Assembly (NCBI RefSeq): GCF_011046245.1
Contig: NZ_CP049241.1
Span: 2,000,001 to 2,064,000, forward strand
DNA from: Allorhizobium pseudoryzae
GTDB lineage: Bacteria; Pseudomonadota; Alphaproteobacteria; Rhizobiales; Rhizobiaceae
Length of the DNA stretch: 64,000 nt
Direction: 5' to 3'
Shown here: in pieces, positions 42,364 through 52,524 of the stretch
Layout: each line of letters starts with the position of its first letter
How positions within the stretch are numbered: the first letter of the stretch is position 1
Program-made: the position numbers and the translations under genes
Notes under the pieces: model-generated
What the model was told of the DNA's origin: nothing
Seen by the model: the letters and a program-made list of their open reading frames with translations, nothing else
Databases searched by the model: none

Positions 42364-43626
42364 TTACTTCGTCAGCCGAACCGTCTGCGAGCCGCTGCCA
42401 CCCGTCGAGGGACCGCCGTCATAGGGTTCGAGCATCCAGTTGGATGAGTTCATGATCACCGTATTCGCCACGAGACTGATCCTGGCCGTCTGGTTGGTGG
42501 TCGAATTGTAGGTCACGTCGCGGTTTGGCAGGTAGATGATGCCTTCCAGGGTTTCGCCCTTGGAGCCGTTGAAGATGTATTGCTGCTTGTTGGCATTGTT
42601 GGCGGCGTTCGAGGTCTTCTCGAACATCAGGATGCCCTTGTAGGTACCGCTCGTCGGGGCCGTTCCCGTGAAGGTCAGTCCGCCATTGGCGCGCAGTTCG
42701 CTATTGACGTCCGGAAAATAGAAGGTCACGCCACTGGCGATGATGGTGGAGCCCGAGTTGGCGATCATTCGGCCCTTGATGATGTGCAGGCCCGGCTTGA
42801 ACGTGATCGTCGGGCTGCCGTTGAAGGTCACGTCGCAGTGGACGCCCGGCTCCAGTGTGATCGTCCTGCCATCCTTGACGCCGCTCGTGGTGCAGGTGGA
42901 GGGAACCGTCGGCTCCGGGAGCTTGCCGGCATAGGGATCGGCATTTGCCAGGCAGCCGACTTCAAGATTGGTCAGCGTGCCGCCGTTCTTGATGTAGTTC
43001 GTGCCCCTGACGCAGAACTTCGCCGTCTGCACGGTCGATCCGCTGTTCATGATGAAGGCCGGGGCGGAGGTCGAGGCGACATCGACGCGGCAATTGGTGG
43101 ACTTCAGGTTGACGCCGGAATTGATCAACACCGCCTGGCTCTGATTTCCAAGCACATAAATGCAGGAGGCCGGCGTGCTGGTTGCGGTGGAGACCGAACC
43201 CATGACGGAGGATTCGACGCTCAGCGGCAGAGCGGAGACGCCGATTAGCCCCAGGAAACTGGTCGGGTAGTTCTGCGCGTAACCGCCGGTCAGGCTGCCA
43301 TCCTTGTTCGGCGTCACCTGCAGGCGCTCGGCGAGCGAGACCGTCTCCTCCGTATCGTTGGTCTCTTCATCGAAGGCGGACAGGAAGTCGGTGACCGTCT
43401 GCTTCTGTTCGTCGTAATCGCTCTCGCGGGCTGCCGCCAGCATGGCGCCGTCGAGCTGATTTTGCATATGCAGACGTTGATTATAGGCGGCGTAGAGATC
43501 GACCGATCCGCCGGCTGCCACGAGAAGGAGCGGCAACAGAAGCGCTGTCAGCATTCCGAAATTGCCATCGCGGTTTGCAAGACATGATGCAGTCAATGAT
43601 CTTGAACGCGGCCTATTCGACAACAT
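42364..43626 (-). CDS. TadG-like pilus-assembly/secreted protein
   Basis: This 420-aa protein starts MLSNRPRSRSLTASCLANRD and has a TadE/TadG-type prepilin-like helix at about residues 25-45 (LTALLLPLLLVAAGGSVDLY) followed by NQRLHMQNQLDGAMLAAARE. The long C-terminal part is rich in Gly, Ser, Thr and Asn (FIMNSGSTVQTAKFCVRGTN, VTFYFPDVNSELRANGGLTF) and looks like a beta-helix or beta-rich extracellular domain. No other tad or cpa genes are nearby, so it is an orphan. Its role in adhesion or pilus assembly is an inference from the family. Confidence 0.75.
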   Translation of the reverse strand: MLSNRPRSRSLTASCLANRDGNFGMLTALLLPLLLVAAGGSVDLYAAYNQRLHMQNQLDGAMLAAARESDYDEQKQTVTDFLSAFDEETNDTEETVSLAERLQVTPNKDGSLTGGYAQNYPTSFLGLIGVSALPLSVESSVMGSVSTATSTPASCIYVLGNQSQAVLINSGVNLKSTNCRVDVASTSAPAFIMNSGSTVQTAKFCVRGTNYIKNGGTLTNLEVGCLANADPYAGKLPEPTVPSTCTTSGVKDGRTITLEPGVHCDVTFNGSPTITFKPGLHIIKGRMIANSGSTIIASGVTFYFPDVNSELRANGGLTFTGTAPTSGTYKGILMFEKTSNAANNANKQQYIFNGSKGETLEGIIYLPNRDVTYNSTTNQTARISLVANTVIMNSSNWMLEPYDGGPSTGGSGSQTVRLTK

Positions 43627-44009
43627 GGTGCTCTCATCCCTGGAATTTAGAATTTGCTACTCAACCAAATACTGCAGGATTGCTGCTTTTCGGTTGTTCG
43701 CATCGTTCAAATTGAATTCGTTCCTCCTTTTGTACAGTCCCCCGCGTCGAGCGGTTTCGGCGTGGAACTTTCTGAAAGGAATGGTCGCTTTGCCCTTCTC
43801 TTGCCGGATTTGAACGGGTCTAATAGGCGGTCGCCTGATTCCCGCCGTTGCGACACATCTCTCATGCCAAGTTTAGCAGATGTCTCGTGCCGGATACGGG
43901 AATGGCGGGCAGGATGGCGTCTTGTGCAGGGAGATGCGTGGGAGCGTGCGGCTGACGCGCTGCTGCTGCGGATCAAGGCAACGGGCCAGTTTGGAAAGAG
44001 GGTGTCAGG
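43627..44009. other. Divergent intergenic region between tadG-like gene and nhaP2
   Basis: This 383-bp region holds the promoters of two divergent genes. The left part (to about 43750) is A+T-rich, and the right part reads open in one frame but shows no credible protein. I see no clear hairpin or repeat. Confidence 0.4.
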
Positions 44010-45914
44010 TTGGAGGCTTTTTATCTCATCGTTTTGGTCGGCACGATCCTTGTGCTGGTCGCGGCCTTCTCCAGTCTGCTTGCCTTTCGGTTCGGTGCCC
44101 CCCTGCTTCTCGTCTTTTTGATGATCGGCCTTGTTGCCGGCGTCGATGGTCTGGGGATCAACTTCAACAACTTCCCCTTGGCCTACATGCTGGGGTCGCT
44201 GGCACTGGCGGTGATCCTGTTCGATTCCGGGTTTGGCACCTCTCTGCATTCCTTCCGCATTGCGGCGGTGCCGGCGATCACCATGGCATCGATGGGGGTC
44301 GTGCTAACGGCTGCCATTTTTGCCTTCGCCGCCTCTCTGCTTCTCGGCTTCAGCTGGCTGGAGGGCATGCTTCTCGGCTCGATCGTCGCCTCGACGGATG
44401 CCGCGGCCGTCTTCTTCCTGCTGCGCATCGGTGGCATCCACATCCGCGACAAGGTGCGCTCGTCGCTGGAAGTCGAATCCGGCACCAACGACCCGATGGC
44501 GGTGTTCCTCACGATCGCGCTTGTGGAACTGATCAGCTCGGGGCAGGGGAGCAGCGGCTTCAATCTCGAGCTCTTCGCGATGTTCGTGAAACAGATGGGG
44601 CTTGGCGGCGTGATGGGCCTGCTGGGCGGCATCATGATCGTCAACGTGCTCAACCGCCTGCCGGTGGACCGGGGCCTGGCGCCGATCTTCGTGCTCGCCT
44701 TGGCGCTTCTCGTCTTTTCCTTCACCGGCGCTCTGGATGGCAGCGGTTTTCTCGCCGTCTACATTGCCGGCATTTACGCCGGCAATCGCAAGATCTTTGC
44801 CAAGGAAGCCATTTCCCGTTTCCAGGACGGCATGACCTGGCTTGCCCAGATCATCATGTTCCTGCTGCTCGGTCTGCTTGCGACACCATCGGAATTCCCG
44901 TCGATCCTGCTGCCGGCGGTCGGGCTTGCGCTGTTTCTCATTTTCGTCGCACGACCGATCGCGGTGTGGCTCAGCCTGCTGCCCTTCGATTTCACGCAGC
45001 AGGAAATCGGTTTCGTCGCCTGGGTCGGTCTGCGCGGTGCCGTGTCCGTCCTGCTCGGCATCATGCCGATCCTCGGTGGGATCGACCATGCCCATGTCTA
45101 TTTCAACAGCGCCTTCATCATCGTTCTCGTTTCGCTGCTCCTCCAGGGCTGGACCATCAAGCCGGTTGCCGAACGGCTCGGCCTCATCATCCCGCCGCGC
45201 ATCGGCGAGGTGGACAAGGTGGAACTCGACCTGCCGGGGCGCGCCAACCACGAACTGATCTCCTACCGCGTCATCAAGGACAGCCCGGTCCTGCGCGGCG
45301 AGCGCATTCCGCGCTGGGCAGCGCCCTCCCTCGTCATCCGCGATGGGCGCAGCATGCGTTATCAGTATGCCGGACGGCTGCGGGAAAATGATCAGGTCTA
45401 TCTGTTCATCGCGCCCGGCTATTCGCGCCTGCTCGACCGGCTGTTTGCCAGCCGCGCACCGGTGGACGAGGACGATGCGGATTTCTTCGGTGCCTTTGCA
45501 ATCTCGCCCTCGCGTCCGGCGAAGGAACTGGATGCGGCCTACGGGCCCGGTCTTCTCAGCGTTGCCGAGCAGGCCATGTCGATCGGCGACCTGCTGACCT
45601 ACAGGCTTGGCGGGCGGGCGGAATATGCCGACCGCGTGCGTTTGGGTTCCATCATCCTGATCGTGCGCGATCTCGACGAGAACGGGCATATCGGATCGGT
45701 CGGCATCTCGCTGGAAGCCGTCGAGCCGGCCACCCGACTGCCGATCTTCATCAACATGCGCGAAATCGCCCACCGGGTGCGCGACACGTTGAGGCGCTAT
45801 CGCGGCAAGGCGGTGGTGGCTGCATCGCCGAAGCCGGCATCGGAGGCACCCGAAAAAGCAGCTGCCGAAGCATCGCCCGCGGTCTCGTCCGGCGAGGGTG
45901 AAAAACGGGGCTGA
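44010..45914 (+). CDS. nhaP2: K+/H+ antiporter of the NhaP2/CvrA type
   Basis: This 634-aa protein has about 13 membrane segments in residues 1-390 ([40 protein letters not shown]) and CPA1 ion-site residues in [11 protein letters not shown] and [15 protein letters not shown] and [10 protein letters not shown]. Residues 400-580 form a cytoplasmic region with TrkA_C-like ([20 protein letters not shown]) and a further regulatory domain. It exchanges potassium for protons. The start is a TTG at 44010. An Ala/Glu/Pro-rich tail ends the protein. Confidence 0.85.
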   Translation: MEAFYLIVLVGTILVLVAAFSSLLAFRFGAPLLLVFLMIGLVAGVDGLGINFNNFPLAYMLGSLALAVILFDSGFGTSLHSFRIAAVPAITMASMGVVLTAAIFAFAASLLLGFSWLEGMLLGSIVASTDAAAVFFLLRIGGIHIRDKVRSSLEVESGTNDPMAVFLTIALVELISSGQGSSGFNLELFAMFVKQMGLGGVMGLLGGIMIVNVLNRLPVDRGLAPIFVLALALLVFSFTGALDGSGFLAVYIAGIYAGNRKIFAKEAISRFQDGMTWLAQIIMFLLLGLLATPSEFPSILLPAVGLALFLIFVARPIAVWLSLLPFDFTQQEIGFVAWVGLRGAVSVLLGIMPILGGIDHAHVYFNSAFIIVLVSLLLQGWTIKPVAERLGLIIPPRIGEVDKVELDLPGRANHELISYRVIKDSPVLRGERIPRWAAPSLVIRDGRSMRYQYAGRLRENDQVYLFIAPGYSRLLDRLFASRAPVDEDDADFFGAFAISPSRPAKELDAAYGPGLLSVAEQAMSIGDLLTYRLGGRAEYADRVRLGSIILIVRDLDENGHIGSVGISLEAVEPATRLPIFINMREIAHRVRDTLRRYRGKAVVAASPKPASEAPEKAAAEASPAVSSGEGEKRG

Positions 45915-45984
45915 ATGGCTTTGCGTCCCCGGTCAGGTCGGTTATGGTCCGCTTCGAAATTCAACACCAGAACGGATCCATACC

Positions 45985-47187
45985 ATGCCGGCCTTCAAGA
46001 CCCTTGACGACCTCTCCGACATCGCGGGCAAGCGCGTTCTCGTGCGCGTCGATCTCAACGTTCCGGTTTCGGACGGGAAGGTGACGGACGCAACGCGTAT
46101 CGAGCGCGTGGCGCCGACCATTCTCGAACTGTCCGGCAAGGGCGCCAAGGTGATCCTGCTCGCGCATTTCGGTCGTCCGAAGGGCGCGCCCGTCGCCGAC
46201 ATGTCGCTGAAACTGATCGCACCGGCCGTCGAGGCGGTTCTTGACCACGCCGTGCTGTTTGCCGATGACTGCATCAGCGAGGCGGCCGCGTCCGCCGTTG
46301 CCAAGATGGAAAACGGCGACATCCTGCTTCTGGAAAACACCCGCTTCCACAAGGGTGAGGAAAAGAACGACGCGGATTTCACCGCGGCACTGGCTGCCAA
46401 TGGCGATATCTTCATCAATGACGCCTTTTCGGCGGCTCACCGCGCGCATGCCTCCACCGAAGGTCTTGCCCACCACATGCCGGCCTATGCCGGCCGCACC
46501 ATGCAGCAGGAACTGGAAGCGCTGGAAAAGGGCCTCGGCAATCCGGTCCGTCCGGTGGTCGCCATCGTGGGTGGCGCAAAAGTCTCGACCAAGATCGACC
46601 TCCTGATGAACCTCGTGAAGAAGGTCGACGCGCTGGTGATCGGCGGCGGCATGGCCAATACCTTCATCGCCGCGCGCGGCACCAATGTCGGCAAGTCGCT
46701 CTGCGAGCATGACCTTGCCGAAACCGCCAAGCAGATCATGATCGAGGCGGCGAGCGCGCAGTGTGCCATCATCCTGCCGATCGATGGCGTAGTGGCCCGC
46801 GAGTTCAAGGCCGGTGCCGCAAATGAGGTGGTTGCGATCGATGCGATCCCGGCCGATGCCATGGTGCTCGACGTCGGGCCGAAGTCGATCGAAGCGATCA
46901 ATGACTGGATCAGCCGGGCCCACACCCTGGTCTGGAACGGCCCGCTCGGCGCATTCGAAATCGAACCCTTCGATGCGGCAACCGTGGCCGCCGCAAAGCA
47001 TGCGGCCGAGCGGACCAAGGCCGGTCAACTCGTTTCCGTCGCCGGTGGCGGTGATACGGTCGCGGCCCTCAACCATGCGGGTGTCGCTGACGACTTTTCC
47101 TATGTCTCGACTGCCGGTGGTGCGTTCCTGGAATGGATGGAAGGCAAGGAATTGCCGGGCGTTGCCGTGCTCGCCAAGGCGGGTTGA
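45985..47187 (+). CDS. pgk: Phosphoglycerate kinase
   Basis: This 400-aa enzyme starts [20 protein letters not shown] and carries [21 protein letters not shown], the flexible MGG-like hinge and [20 protein letters not shown], and ends with [17 protein letters not shown]. It makes ATP from 1,3-bisphosphoglycerate. I use the ATG at 45985; the frame is open for 87 bp upstream. It lies 70 bp after nhaP2 and just before the fba region. Confidence 0.96.
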   Translation: MPAFKTLDDLSDIAGKRVLVRVDLNVPVSDGKVTDATRIERVAPTILELSGKGAKVILLAHFGRPKGAPVADMSLKLIAPAVEAVLDHAVLFADDCISEAAASAVAKMENGDILLLENTRFHKGEEKNDADFTAALAANGDIFINDAFSAAHRAHASTEGLAHHMPAYAGRTMQQELEALEKGLGNPVRPVVAIVGGAKVSTKIDLLMNLVKKVDALVIGGGMANTFIAARGTNVGKSLCEHDLAETAKQIMIEAASAQCAIILPIDGVVAREFKAGAANEVVAIDAIPADAMVLDVGPKSIEAINDWISRAHTLVWNGPLGAFEIEPFDAATVAAAKHAAERTKAGQLVSVAGGGDTVAALNHAGVADDFSYVSTAGGAFLEWMEGKELPGVAVLAKAG

Positions 47188-47272
47188 GGTCATTGGCTGA
47201 CGATTGGGGAGCGCACCTATATAGGTGGGTGCGCTCTTCCGTAAATCGGTTTTAAACATTTTTTGATATTTT

Positions 47273-47299
47273 AAACGATTGAAAGAATTTCAATCGTTT
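47273..47299. promoter_or_regulatory. Perfect 12-bp inverted repeat, operator-like
   Basis: AAACGATTGAAA (47273-47284), three bases GAA, then TTTCAATCGTTT (47288-47299) is an exact 12-bp inverted repeat 110 bp before the fba ATG, in an A+T-rich stretch after pgk. It is not G+C-rich and has no T-run, so a terminator is unlikely; an operator for a dimeric repressor is the better guess. Confidence 0.6.
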
Positions 47300-47408
47300 C
47301 AAGGCCTAAGCGTAGGATTTCCTTGCAAAAAAACTTCTGTTATCCGCGGGTGATATCCATCGGGTGATGGACGCATTGTGCGCCGACTTAAGGGACAGGA
47401 GTGTAAGC

Positions 47409-48308
47409 ATGGGGTACGCCAAGATGTTGGACAAGATGAGCTCTGCGCCCGGATTCATTGCGGCGCTGGACCAGAGCGGTGGTTCAACACCGGGAGCGTT
47501 GCGCCTGTACGGGGTGTCTGACTCCGATTACCAGACCGAAGAAGACATGTTCCGCCTGATGCACGCGATGCGCGTGCGCATCATGAGCGCGCCGTCGTTT
47601 ACCGGTGACAAGGTGATCGGCGCGATCCTGTTCGAACGGACGATGGACGGCGACGTCGATGGCGAGCCGGTTCCCTCCTACCTCTGGCAGAAGCGCGGCG
47701 TCGTTCCGTTCCTGAAGGTCGACAAGGGGCTGAATGCCGAGGAGAACGGCGTGCAGACCATGAAGGCCATGCCGGATCTCGATGCGCTGTTGATCCGTGG
47801 TCGCGACAAGGGGATCTTCGGCACCAAGATGCGGTCCGTCATTGCGCATGCGGACAAGGCCGGCATCGCAGCGGTCGTCAAGCAGCAGTTCGAGGTCGGC
47901 CGCCAGATCATTGGCCAGGGCCTGATGCCGATCATCGAGCCGGAAATCTCGATCAAGAGCCCGACGAAGCAGGAAGCCGAAGCCATCCTGCGCGACGAAA
48001 TCGCCAACCAGCTCGACAAGCTTCCTGCTGGTGAAACCGTCATGCTGAAGTTGACGATCCCGACGGTCGCTGATTTCTACGCGCCGCTCGTCGCGCACAC
48101 GTCCGTGGTGCGCCTCGTGGCACTCTCCGGCGGTTACAGCACCGCGGATGCCTGCGAAAAACTCAGCCACAACCACGGCATGATCGCCAGTTTTTCGCGC
48201 GGCCTGACGGAAGGCCTGCGCGTGTCGATGAGCGATGCGGAGTTCAACGCCAGCATCGCCCAGACGATCGACCAGATCTACGCCGCCAGCGTCAACAAGG
48301 TCGGCTGA
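47409..48308 (+). CDS. fba: Class I fructose-bisphosphate aldolase
   Basis: This 299-aa enzyme starts MGYAKMLDKMSSAPGFIAAL and contains FIAALDQSGGSTPGALRLYG, the Schiff-base region RGVVPFLKVDKGLNAEEN, MPIIEPEISIKSPTKQ and the phosphate site VRLVALSGGYSTADAC. It cleaves fructose-1,6-bisphosphate to two trioses without a metal. An AGGAG site precedes the ATG at 47409. An inverted repeat lies upstream and a hairpin downstream. In rhizobia gap, pgk and fba are frequent neighbours. Confidence 0.95.
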   Translation: MGYAKMLDKMSSAPGFIAALDQSGGSTPGALRLYGVSDSDYQTEEDMFRLMHAMRVRIMSAPSFTGDKVIGAILFERTMDGDVDGEPVPSYLWQKRGVVPFLKVDKGLNAEENGVQTMKAMPDLDALLIRGRDKGIFGTKMRSVIAHADKAGIAAVVKQQFEVGRQIIGQGLMPIIEPEISIKSPTKQEAEAILRDEIANQLDKLPAGETVMLKLTIPTVADFYAPLVAHTSVVRLVALSGGYSTADACEKLSHNHGMIASFSRGLTEGLRVSMSDAEFNASIAQTIDQIYAASVNKVG

Positions 48309-48335
48309 TCTTCAAAACCCTTCTGGAGGGGAGGC

Positions 48336-48367
48336 GAAAGGTCGCTCGCGCAAGGGGGCGGCCTTTC
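48336..48367 (+). terminator. Probable fba terminator
   Basis: GAAAGGTCGC (48336-48345) pairs, with one G-U, to GCGGCCTTTC (48358-48367); it starts 28 bp after the fba stop. The following T-content (ACTGTTTCTG) is only moderate. Confidence 0.5.
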
Positions 48368-48462
48368 ACTGTTTCTGATAGGTCGCGTCACAAACTTTCG
48401 TTGGTCAGCCGCGAGCCTCTTCGGTAGCCATGCCATTCTCAGGGTTTTGGAGGAAGAGCAGG

Positions 48463-49380
48463 ATGGGCAAGGCAGATTTCGTGACGGTCGATGTCTTCAC
48501 CGCCGAGCGGTTCACCGGCAATCCGCTCGCCGTCATTCTCGATGCACGCGACATGGCGGACGGGGACATGCAGCGGGTGGCGGCCGAATTCGGCTATTCC
48601 GAAACCACTTTCATCCTGCCGCCGGAGGATCCTGCCCATCACGCCAGGGTGCGCATCTTCACGCCCATCGTCGAAGTGCCCTTTGCCGGCCATCCGAACG
48701 TCGGCACCGCCTATGTGATTGGCCAGAGGAGCGAGATCTTTGGCAAGCCGGTCGGCGACCGGTTGGTGTTCGAGGAAAAGGCGGGGCTGGTCGAGGTCAC
48801 GCTGCAGAAGCACGAGGGGAGGGTGGTCAGTGCGGCCATCCGGGCGCCGAGGGCACTCGAGATCGGCGCCCCTGTACCGGCCGAGGTGGTTGCCGCGTGC
48901 CTGTCGCTCGATCCGTCGCAGATCCGCGCCGCCAACCATCCGCCGTGCATCGCCTCCGTCGGGCTTGCCTTCGTGATGGTCGAGCTTGCCGATCTGGCTG
49001 CACTTGGCGCTGCCCGCACCGATCGTGCGCTGTTCGAAAAAGCGCGGGAGAGCCATCCGACGCCGGAGAACGATTTTCCGGTCTTCCTCTATGTCCGCGA
49101 TCCGGCCGAGCCGTTCCGGCTGCGGGCCCGCATGTTCGCGCCCCTCGACAACGTGGCCGAGGACCCGGCGACGGGAAGCGCGTCCGGTGCGCTCTCGGCG
49201 TTGCTGGCGCGCCTCGATCCGCGCGCTGACGGGCTGTTCGAGGTGGTGATCGAGCAGGGCGTGGAAATGGGTCGGCGCAGCGTGATCCAGGTGACGGTCG
49301 AAAAGCGGGACGGGACGCTCGGCTCCGTGATCATTTCCGGCGAGAGCGCTTTCGTGATGCAGGGCCAGATCGCCTTCTGA
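48463..49380 (+). CDS. PhzF-family isomerase/epimerase-like protein
   Basis: This 305-aa protein starts MGKADFVTVDVFTAERFTGN and has the two-lobed PhzF signature: the catalytic region GNPLAVILDARD, GYSETTFILPP, FTPIVEVPFAGHPNVGTAYV, and in the second lobe AEDPATGSASGALSALLA. Many family members isomerise hydrophobic or amino-acid-derived compounds, and most rhizobial ones are uncharacterised. A GGAGG site lies 10 bases before the ATG at 48463. Confidence 0.9.
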   Translation: MGKADFVTVDVFTAERFTGNPLAVILDARDMADGDMQRVAAEFGYSETTFILPPEDPAHHARVRIFTPIVEVPFAGHPNVGTAYVIGQRSEIFGKPVGDRLVFEEKAGLVEVTLQKHEGRVVSAAIRAPRALEIGAPVPAEVVAACLSLDPSQIRAANHPPCIASVGLAFVMVELADLAALGAARTDRALFEKARESHPTPENDFPVFLYVRDPAEPFRLRARMFAPLDNVAEDPATGSASGALSALLARLDPRADGLFEVVIEQGVEMGRRSVIQVTVEKRDGTLGSVIISGESAFVMQGQIAF

Positions 49381-49392
49381 CACCAGCGGCTG

Positions 49393-49554
49393 TCAGGTGA
49401 GGTCGCGCAACAGCAGCGTGATGGCCCAGAGTGCAAACGCCAGCACCGCGAGCTTCCAGAAATCGGCACGGCGCCGGAGGCCCGGCCATCCGAGCGGCTT
49501 GATGATCTGAACGATCATCGCCAGGATGAGCAGGAGGCCGATGAGCTTGGTCAT
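49393..49554 (-). CDS. Small two-helix membrane protein
   Basis: A 53-aa frame starts MTKLIGLLLILAMIVQIIKP and ends KLAVLAFALWAITLLLRDLT, with two hydrophobic helices at residues 4-18 and 35-49 and a basic GLRRRADF loop between. An AGGA site precedes the ATG. Its 3' end faces phzF (13 bp apart). Small proteins of this type occur widely in rhizobia; the function is unknown. Confidence 0.75.
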   Translation of the reverse strand: MTKLIGLLLILAMIVQIIKPLGWPGLRRRADFWKLAVLAFALWAITLLLRDLT

Positions 49555-49796
49555 GATTTTCCTGTCGCTTCATCACGTCAGCCACAGGCTGGACATTTTT
49601 GCACGCCACCACAGATAGCCTTCGGGGGAGAGATTCGGAACCGTCAATCGTTCCGGGTGTAGGGAACGTTGTTTCCGATCCTGTCCCCCACCCATGTCGT
49701 TTTTCTTTATCCGGCCGGGTTCCCGGCGGAGCAAGATTAACGATTGTCGTGCAACATCTTCGGGACACCTGAACCGGAACGCAAACGGTCTATTCC

Positions 49797-51053
49797 ATGC
49801 CTCGTAATATCCTGCCTGTCCTCAGCCTCCTTCTTGGCACGCTTTTCCTGTTTCTCGGCAACGGTCTGCAGGGACTGCTGCTGCCGGTTCGCGGAACGCT
49901 GGAGGGCTATTCGAACGAGGTTCTGGGCCTTCTCGGGACCACCTGGGCCGGCGGTTTCGTGGCGGGATGTTTTGTGGCGCCGATCCTGGTTCGCCGCATC
50001 GGCCATGTGCGGGCCTTTTCCGGTTTCGGCGCGGTGATCTGCCTCAACGTGCTGTTGACCGGCATCGTCGTGCATGACGTGGCCTGGCTGAGCTTGCGGG
50101 CCGTGACCGGCTTCTGCACCGCCGGCACCTCAATGATCATCGAAAGCTGGCTGAACGAACGGGCGACCAACGAAAGCCGCGGGGCGATCTTTTCCTTCTA
50201 CATCGCCATCACCCTTCTCGGCGTGGTCGGCGGCCAGTTGCTGGTCGGCCTGATCGATGTCTCGACCCCGATCCTGTTCATGATCTGCGGCATTCTCTAT
50301 TGCATCGCGATCCTGCCGACGACGCTGTCGACTGCGGCCTCGCCGCAACCATTGAAACGTGTCAGTCTGGATTTGCCGGGGCTCTATCGCAATTCGCCCG
50401 TCTCCTTCGTCGGCATCCTGATGATCGGCATCGCCAACGGTGCCTATGGCACGCTGGTGGCAGTCTTTGCCGCACAGGCTGGCCTGCACCAGGGAACCAT
50501 CGCCGTCATGGTGTCGATCACCATCTTCGCCGGGGCGATCATGCAGTTTCCCGCCGGCCGGTTGTCGGACCGCATGGACCGCCGTTACGTGCTGGCGGCT
50601 CTGTCATCGCTGTCCGCGCTCGCTGCCGTCCTGCTCGTGATGCTGGAGCCGATGAACGTCTACGTCATCATCGTGCTGGTCGCCGTTTATGGTGCGGCGG
50701 CAAACGCGCTCTACCCGATCGCAGTGGCGCATGCGAACGACTTCGCGGCGCCGGAGGATTTCGTCAAGATTTCCGGCGGCCTGCTGTTGCTCTTCGGCAT
50801 CGGCACGATCATCGGCCCGACGATCGGCGGCCCGGTGATGACGCATTTCGGTCCGCATGCGCTGTTTGCGGTGACCGCACTCGCCCATGTCTCGGTGGTG
50901 GTGCATGCCATTCTGCGCAGCCGTATCCGTCCCGCGATTGCCACGGCCGACAAGGACAATTACACGACCGCGCCAACCGCCACCGCGCCGCTTGCCACGC
51001 CCGAAAGCCTCATGCTCGATCCGCGCGCGCCGGCGGATGGAGAGGCACGTTGA
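49797..51053 (+). CDS. MFS transporter (YcaD-like)
   Basis: This 418-aa protein has 12 predicted membrane segments and the MFS loop motif GRLSDRMDRRYVL between helices 8 and 9. Helices include LPVLSLLLGTLFLFLGNGLQ, AVTGFCTAGTSMIIESWLNE and GGLLLLFGIGTIIGPTIGGP. The SWLNERA segment and general layout are as in the YcaD/UhpC-like group. Substrate unknown. The hydrophilic C-terminal tail (about 40 residues) is Pro/Thr-rich. Confidence 0.88.
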   Translation: MPRNILPVLSLLLGTLFLFLGNGLQGLLLPVRGTLEGYSNEVLGLLGTTWAGGFVAGCFVAPILVRRIGHVRAFSGFGAVICLNVLLTGIVVHDVAWLSLRAVTGFCTAGTSMIIESWLNERATNESRGAIFSFYIAITLLGVVGGQLLVGLIDVSTPILFMICGILYCIAILPTTLSTAASPQPLKRVSLDLPGLYRNSPVSFVGILMIGIANGAYGTLVAVFAAQAGLHQGTIAVMVSITIFAGAIMQFPAGRLSDRMDRRYVLAALSSLSALAAVLLVMLEPMNVYVIIVLVAVYGAAANALYPIAVAHANDFAAPEDFVKISGGLLLLFGIGTIIGPTIGGPVMTHFGPHALFAVTALAHVSVVVHAILRSRIRPAIATADKDNYTTAPTATAPLATPESLMLDPRAPADGEAR

Positions 51054-51168
51054 CGCCTCAACCGCTCCGGAAATGACACGAATGTGAGGCGCGGGCTGCA
51101 AGTTCGCGCTTTACGCTCTTCCTCCGCTGCCGCATCCTTCCCGTACGGAAGAGGCAAGGGAGTGGCAT

Positions 51169-51987
51169 ATGCTGCGGACTGTCGCATTCGCTGTGGTATC
51201 AACGGTGTGGTCGGCAGGGCTGGCATTGGCCCAATCGGCCCAGATGCCCGTCAGTCAGTGCCAGGCCATCGCCGAAGCCATTCCCAAGGTCACCTTCGTC
51301 AGCTTCAAGCCGCTGCAACTGGCGCAACGGCAGTTGAAGGAAGACGTGACGATCACCTTCGTCGGTCACTCCACCTACCAGATCGAAAGCCCGGACGGCA
51401 TCGTGATCGCCACGGACTATTCCGGCGTTCACCGCACCACGCTGCTGCCCGATGTCATCACCATGAACAAGGCGCATTCGACGCATTACACGCTCAATCC
51501 CGATCACGGCATCGAGCATGTGCTTCCAGGCTGGAGTGATGTTCCGGGGGAGAAGGCGATCCACAACGTGCTGGTCGGCGACGCGTACATCCGCAATGTC
51601 GCAACCGACATCCGCGCCTATGGCGGCTTCGAGGAAAACGGCAATTCGATCTTCATCTTCGAGATCGCGGGCCTGTGTATCGGTCACCTCGGCCATCTGC
51701 ATCACGAACTCACCGATGACCATTATACGGAGATCGGGCGTCTCGACATCCTGATGGTGCCGACGGATGGCGGGTTGACGATGGGGGCTGACAGCATGAG
51801 CCGGGTGGTGCAGCGGCTCCGGTCCTCCCTGATCCTGCCGATGCATCGCGGCGGGCCGCCACTCGACCGGTTCCTCGCAATGTTCGATGGACGGTTCGAT
51901 ATCGTGTATGGCCAGTCGAATGCGATGACCGTCTCGATGCGCAGCCTGCCGCGCAAGCCGCAGATCGTCGTCCCGCCGGGATTGTAG
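51169..51987 (+). CDS. Exported MBL-fold (UlaG-like) metallohydrolase
   Basis: This 272-aa protein has a signal peptide (MLRTVAFAVVSTVWSAGLAL, cleavage after AQSA near residue 24). The metallo-beta-lactamase-like core has HST (ITFVGHSTYQIE), NKAHSTHYT, GHLGHLHH and MHRGGPP as likely metal ligands, resembling the UlaG-type L-ascorbate-6-phosphate lactonase branch. The substrate is unknown; the signal peptide indicates a periplasmic role. Confidence 0.85.
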   Translation: MLRTVAFAVVSTVWSAGLALAQSAQMPVSQCQAIAEAIPKVTFVSFKPLQLAQRQLKEDVTITFVGHSTYQIESPDGIVIATDYSGVHRTTLLPDVITMNKAHSTHYTLNPDHGIEHVLPGWSDVPGEKAIHNVLVGDAYIRNVATDIRAYGGFEENGNSIFIFEIAGLCIGHLGHLHHELTDDHYTEIGRLDILMVPTDGGLTMGADSMSRVVQRLRSSLILPMHRGGPPLDRFLAMFDGRFDIVYGQSNAMTVSMRSLPRKPQIVVPPGL

Positions 51988-52020
51988 GCCATGCCCGGCG
52001 AGACGGTGTGATTGTTCGCC

Positions 52021-52524
52021 TCAGGCGAAGGTGAGGTGCTGTTTGACGCCGACATCCGGCATCTTTTCCTCGTTCATGTTGGCTTTTGCGATTTCCCAGC
52101 CGAATTTCAGGCTGCTGTCGGTGGACGCCCAGATTTCCGCGTCATCCACATGCAGCGCCAGCAGCGTCAGATGCGGATCGGACTTGCCGTGTTCGTACCA
52201 GGCGGCGGTGACGGAACTCCAGTATTCGTCGATCTTGGCAGAATCCTTGCGCACCTCGATCACGCCGGCGAGGCAGGCATGGTAATCGTGCTCCTTGCCG
52301 ACCACGCAGAAATGCGCCCGCGTGCCCGGGCGGATCGCCTGGACGAGGTCGGTATCGTTTCTGCTGAAGAACCAGACGGTGTTCGTCTTGGGATCGGCAT
52401 GCGGGGCCATGGGCTGCATGTGCATCGATGAGCCCTCGATCCCGAGCATGCCGGCGTGAACCGCATCGATCTCGCTCCACAGCTGGCGGGCGGGGGCTTC
52501 GCGTGCTTCCGTCAGACTGACCAT
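52021..52524 (-). CDS. Pyridoxamine 5'-phosphate oxidase-family (general stress) protein
   Basis: This 167-aa protein starts MVSLTEAREAPARQLWSEID at 52524 with an AAAGGA site seven bases upstream. It has the split-barrel flavin-binding features VHAGMLGIEG, TNTVWFFSRNDTDLVQAI and RAHFCVVGKEHDYHACLAGV. It resembles the general-stress-protein-26 branch of the PNPOx-like fold. Flavin (FMN) or F420 binding is likely but not proven. It is divergent from yebC. Confidence 0.85.
   Translation of the reverse strand: MVSLTEAREAPARQLWSEIDAVHAGMLGIEGSSMHMQPMAPHADPKTNTVWFFSRNDTDLVQAIRPGTRAHFCVVGKEHDYHACLAGVIEVRKDSAKIDEYWSSVTAAWYEHGKSDPHLTLLALHVDDAEIWASTDSSLKFGWEIAKANMNEEKMPDVGVKQHLTFA

Noticed and set aside
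43654..44121. 155-aa plus-strand frame in the gap before nhaP2
   Set aside because: No ribosome site and no recognisable motif; it runs into nhaP2 in a different frame.
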